Assembly: GCA_028565635.1 (NCBI GenBank)
Contig: JAOXYB010045959.1
Span: 1-12,336 of the forward strand
Length of the DNA stretch: 12,336 bases
Source of the DNA: Phoronis ovalis
Lineage: Eukaryota; Phoronida; Phoronidae
Reading direction: 5' to 3'
Positions 9,077 through 12,336 of this stretch are shown here, piece after piece. The notes below the pieces were generated by a model, which was given only the letters and a program-made list of their open reading frames with translations, searched no databases and was not told where the DNA came from. Position 1 is the stretch's first letter. Each line of letters begins with the position of its first letter. The translations under genes were made by a program, and so were the position numbers.

Positions 9077-9393
9077 CTAGAGATTTATCGGAGCGCAATT
9101 CCCCAGAACAAAATCAGGGCCAATTGTATGCCAAGTAAGAGTTGACAATTGTCTACCTTTCTTAGATGTCTCGCCATTCATTTTTTTCTCAGTATTTTGC
9201 AAAATTTTATTAAGGCATTTCGTTTTTCCATATTTCTCCAGATTATCGGCAAAATGTTTTATGTACGTAGTGCCTTTCTCTTTATTACGTGTAGAGCTTT
9301 CACCTGGTAAAGTTGAGTATCCAACAACAAAGTCTCTATCAAATTGTCTGTCTTCTACTGGTATCAGTTTACCCATTTCTAATAAACCGCCAT
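9077..9393 (-). CDS. Caspase p10 subunit, terminal exon
   Basis: This exon encodes the small subunit of a caspase, the cytosolic cysteine protease of cell-death and innate-immune pathways. It starts after acceptor TTGTTTACAG with two bases of a split codon, then 104 codons and a TAG stop. Family features in order: the linker end KLIPVE (residues 8-13), DFVVGYSTLPG (20-30), which aligns with caspase-3 FLYAYSTAPG, STRN (33-36) in place of SWRN, and EKGTTYIKHF (38-47) in place of the GSWFIQSL block. The S1-pocket Arg (residue 35) is kept. The two groove tryptophans, 206 and 214 in caspase-3 numbering, are both Thr. The tail TLTWHTIGPDFVLG fills the place of the usual final strand but is unusual in sequence. 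An upstream frame extension to 9403 reads through the acceptor and is not used. Confidence 0.88.
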
Positions 9394-10829
9394 CTGTAAA
9401 CAATTATTATGCTAAACTCTGATTTGATGAATATATATATATATATAGTTTTGGTACTTCATATATAATGGAAAAGTACACAAAAGCTAAAGAGCAGTCT
9501 AAATGAAAACATATTAAACCAACAGAGTAGCACACCCAGGTATCATTTTAAACGTTTCAATGAAGAAAACCCCATCGTCACGAGCGTCTTTTATACTGCT
9601 TATTCAATCAAGACCAAGTGTTGAGTCTGATAAAGTCCAGCAAGTTTGGCCAACATGATTTTACCGTATTAATGTTAAGTAGGCGTTCAGTGGTTGGCAT
9701 TCAAATTATCAGAAATAACATTCAATTTTAAGGCCACATAGTATTTTAGGACGTTATTCCATTAATATGAGTGTTACTGGTCAGTTGAGGTTGGAGGGTT
9801 AGCTAATAAGAAATGAGTTGTCTAATTACAGTTTCCTCGGTTCACCACAAGGGAATACGTGGGTTTAACCACAACGGTGCATTTTATGAATAAAATTGTA
9901 CTCAAACTATTACCAAAAAAATATCTTGGCAAATAATATACTCTCTATAATAATGGAAAAAGTTAAAATAACATTTTATCAATAAATATACTTGATGATT
10001 CTGTGAAGAAAAACTGACATTCTTTATGCGCACTAACATTAAAATTTCCTATTTCCTCCTGTTCATTAAGTGAATGAGACTTGAAATTTTAACCAACAAT
10101 CTAGGATGCTATCACAATCGTTTGGCACAACTTTTTGGAACTTAAAAGTCCTTGTCAAATTTTGAACAGTTAAACGAGACGATAACATAACAAAAGTATA
10201 CATTTTTGGAAAAGTAGTAATATGAAGATTATGAAAATTACCTCTGCTGCGCGACACATAATTATGTAATCAGAAAGGAGAGTATTTTGTGTAAAATATA
10301 CTCCAATTGGGCTCCAATACCCTGTAGTTACAAAGATGAAAGTTGGCCAAAATTAATGTCAAATTGGCATCTCTAAAATATCTCTTACTGTTTCCTTTAT
10401 TCAAAACTTATGACCTTTCAAAATTCAACAGTCAGAAGTTTTTTAAACGCCCATATATTTTGAAACACATCAAAAACGGAGCCAACTTTTTAAAACCCTT
10501 AGACACTGTATTAGATACCTCTGTTGGAAGTAAATTTTACCCAAGTTTCAGCTTTGTATCAGTTGAGCTGCTGGACTTTTTTTGAAGTTTGTTTTTTGAA
10601 AAAAAATAGTTTTCACCCAAAAAGGTGAAACTACATAATCATGTGAAAAGCAAGTAAAGAAATATTTCATAATCCATATAGTACTATATATGCAAAACCT
10701 TAATCTACCTTATCCAAAATTAACCAAGGCATAAAGCGTGAGTAAGTTATCCAACCTTACTATGAAGAAATATTTTATTAAAAAGTAGTATCTAATAAAA
10801 ATATAGTATTTAATATTTACTTTACTTAC
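9394..10829 (-). other. Caspase intron (phase 1)
   Basis: Donor CAC followed by GTAAGTAAAG (GT at 10829-10828) and acceptor TTGTTTACAG (AG at 9395-9394). Both flanking exons are in phase 1, so they join in frame through a CAT codon. The intron holds an (AT)n tract near 9431-9447 and an imperfect stem TAGTTTTCACC/GGTGAAACTA (10607-10633). The frames at 10066-10257 and 10343-10585 show no domain. A small extra exon encoding linker sequence could be hidden here, but I see none. Confidence 0.75.
9430..9448. repeat. Short (AT)n microsatellite
   Basis: An uninterrupted alternating AT run of about nine units, just inside the 3' end of the caspase intron, close to the acceptor. Confidence 0.8.
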
Positions 10830-11123
10830 GTGCTGGATTCTTTTGGCAGCTCACAAAAATAAATGCTTTCGGTTTATCTTTTAAAGTTGGACAATTACTA
10901 GATGTGAATAATGATGTTATATCCAATAGTGATAGCGTTTTCCCATCGGTTCCTCTTATATTTCCATAATGACCATGTGACATGATGCAACAGATAAAGC
11001 AATCAAAGTTCGAAAAGCCATTGTCTTTTAATTCCTGAAGACATGATGTGATATCTTCACTGGTCTGGTCAGAATATACTTGAACTGTTAAACCAAGATG
11101 TTCAAACGCGTTCTTCAAACGTA
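10830..11123 (-). CDS. Caspase p20 catalytic exon, internal (caspase-8-like, degenerate QACxG)
   Basis: An internal exon of 294 bases, phase 1 at both ends, preceded by acceptor ATTTCACATTTCAG and followed by donor GTAAGTAAAG. It encodes the C-terminal half of the large subunit: RLKNAFEHLGLTV (residues 1-13), FDCFICCIMSHG (39-50) with the catalytic His at 49, GTDGKTLSLLDITSLF (57-72) and KPKAFIFVSCQK (83-94) with the catalytic Cys at 92. CFICCI(L/M)SHG, the GTDG turn and CQ after the motif resemble caspase-8/10. The active-site pentapeptide, QACxG in nearly all caspases, is VSCQK here: the Gln that shapes the Asp-binding S1 pocket is Val, and the final Gly is Lys. The other dyad residues remain. 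TTG at 11118 is not a start; the frame continues upstream into a missing exon. The N-terminal p20 half with the first S1 Arg, and any prodomain, are not visible in this window. Confidence 0.9.
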
Positions 11124-11747
11124 CTGAAATGTGAAATATTGGAGCAATAAAGGAATGATTCCAGAATTATAAAATAGTAGTTTAAACTAGTTAAGACATA
11201 AAAGCAACTGTGCTCGTTTCTTTCATATCCAAGACTGTTTCCTTTGTTCATCTTCATCTATCAGCTACATATATAGTAAAGTTTATGTCACAGTTTTTTT
11301 AACCTCCTATTACATATTGCAGATAAAAAATATTATCCGTATATTTTAATAAATCCAAAGTCAAAACAAAATATTTACCATTTTAATTGTGTGAATTTAC
11401 GAAATTAATAATGAGGGTATTTTAAAAAAAAACTATTTTCTTGAAATTCCATGTTAAATTGTTATCTGAATTATTGATGACAATGCGCCACCTATATTTT
11501 GTTTGTTTGGATTAGGGTTGTTTTAAACAGTTTAACATATGAACTGGGCGATTAGCAGACAAAATACTATTGAGCGGTAAACAATAGAAAGGGCGCGACG
11601 TAACATGTTAAGCTGTGAGGTACTTATAGTATATCAATTTGAGTTACAGTTGGTTTATATTTTAGATGATCACTAACAGTGCTTGTAGTTTTGCAAAGCA
11701 AACATTGTTTAGAATGTTTAAAAAGAAAAATGATATCCTATCTAGTA
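11124..11747. other. Non-coding stretch upstream of the caspase exon
   Basis: Presumably intron of the caspase gene. I looked on the minus strand for the preceding exon, which should carry a GYxLIINN-type strand and an R.GT..D...L segment ending in phase 1, and found none. There are no other domains. Confidence 0.45.
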
Positions 11748-11950
11748 TTTTTGGAGTATCTATTGACTACGCGAAAATCAGGCTTCTTGAACATTGGAAA
11801 TTATTCCCAAACAAAAGCGGCTGTGACCTTAATTTCTTTTAGTGCAAATAAATGAGATGTAGGCGCGCAATGTCGCAGATATTTTGGATTGTGATTGAAC
11901 ATAGGATTTCATAAAACATTTTTTACCAAAATTCTATCATTTAGAATGGT
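11748..11950 (+). repeat. Dispersed repeat, copy B (longer copy)
   Basis: It matches 3565-3721 in the same orientation. Shared blocks are TTTTTGGAGT, GACTACGCGAAAAT, CCCAAACA, AGGATTTCA, ACATTTTTTAC, AAATTCTATCAT and TTTAGAATGGT. It retains about 65 bp (roughly 11815-11879) missing from copy A and lacks copy A's A-rich 23 bp. No clear terminal inverted repeats or target duplications are seen, so the repeat class is unknown. Confidence 0.65.
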
Positions 11951-12078
11951 GCAGTTTTTGTGATTTTTTTACATTTAAAGGGCGAGCTAAACTTTATATA
12001 CATCATACAATGTTATTTTGTGATATGTCGCTTGGCGGCGCGCAGAACGCAGCAAACTCATTTGTCGTCCTTGGGGAG

Positions 12079-12111
12079 TATAAATAGCCCCGGTCATCAG
12101 TTGGTCGTCGA
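12079..12111 (+). promoter_or_regulatory. TATA core promoter
   Basis: TATAAATAG (12079-12087) sits in a locally GC-rich stretch that begins near 12030. TCAGTT follows at 12097-12102, and the expected start site about 30 bp after the TATA box falls near 12109 (GTCGATTC). Other similar sequences could serve as initiators. The box, its GC context and the donor at 12149 together make a credible RNA polymerase II promoter. It may belong to a gene or to an LTR retrotransposon beginning here. Confidence 0.5.
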
Positions 12112-12148
12112 TTCAAGAAGTTGTGTCGTTAGGCTTTATGTTGACATA
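12109..12148 (+). other. Candidate first exon ending at a strong splice donor
   Basis: From the predicted start near 12109 the sequence runs 40 nt to ATA followed by GTAAGTAAATT (GT at 12149-12150), a near-consensus donor. An ATG at 12138 would give only ATG TTG ACA before a split codon, in weak context, so the exon is probably untranslated. The rest of the transcript would lie beyond the window. Confidence 0.3.
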
Positions 12149-12336
12149 GTAAGTAAATTCTTGTTATATAAGTGCCATTGCGAAAAACTTTGCGTTGGTT
12201 TCTAATAATTGACTATGCTATCGTTAAATTAAGAGTAATTATATTTTTATATTGTAATTATTGTAATATGACTAGTTATAAAGTGGAGTAGACAAGCCTA
12301 GTACATGTACGTGTATATAGTATATAGCCATTATTT

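Noticed and set aside
10066-10585. Open frames in the caspase intron
   Set aside because: No caspase or other domain is visible, and one is on the opposite strand. Clean phase-1 splicing of the flanking exons leaves them as chance frames.
1-12336. CRISPR array, bacterial operons, rRNA genes
   Set aside because: No regularly spaced repeats, no Shine-Dalgarno-led ORFs and no conserved rRNA segments were found; the spliced caspase shows the DNA is eukaryotic.

Overview
The window is AT-rich eukaryotic DNA, probably from an invertebrate animal. No bacterial gene organisation is present: there are no long ORFs, operons or Shine-Dalgarno spacing. The only protein-coding sequence I can identify with confidence is the 3' part of a caspase gene on the minus strand, split by a GT-AG intron. 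The CFICC(I/M)SHG..G and GTDG signatures resemble caspase-8/10, which points to a metazoan. The short AT-rich sequence full of small DNA-transposon remnants would suit a mollusc or similar marine invertebrate, but that last step is inference.

Layout: 1-50 is TA-rich low-complexity sequence. 184-427 is a promoter-like patch with paired CCAAT boxes, three GCGTGAAC copies and a perfect 12-bp E-box palindrome. It is followed by a weak candidate first exon (ATG at 561, donor at 589). 600-2460 holds nothing I can identify. 2481-2700 is a second promoter-like island with a full CRE, two CRE half-sites, a CCAAT box and a YY1-like ATGGCGG. 3565-3721 is one copy of a dispersed repeat whose second copy lies at 11748-11950. 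4628-4750 is an isolated GC-rich element that folds into nested stems and ends in a T8 run; it is the best candidate here for an undescribed RNA gene.

5201-7383 is a transposon cluster. It contains a 139-bp TA-flanked hairpin MITE (5201-5339), a longer 626-bp or interrupted relative (6333-6958), and a 297-bp element with 20-bp inverted termini and a perfect 8-bp target duplication (7079-7375). 7384-9076 is non-coding and probably includes the caspase 3' UTR.

9077-11123 is the caspase. The exon encoding the p20 end (10830-11123) and the terminal p10 exon (9077-9393) are both phase 1 at their shared intron, so they join in frame into about 202 residues. The catalytic His and Cys are present, but the QACxG pentapeptide is VSCQK and two substrate-groove tryptophans are Thr. 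This may be a caspase of altered specificity or a pseudocaspase. The N-terminal exons were not found in the window. At the right edge, 12079-12150 is a plus-strand TATA promoter with a start region and a strong splice donor, either the start of a gene or part of an LTR running out of the window.
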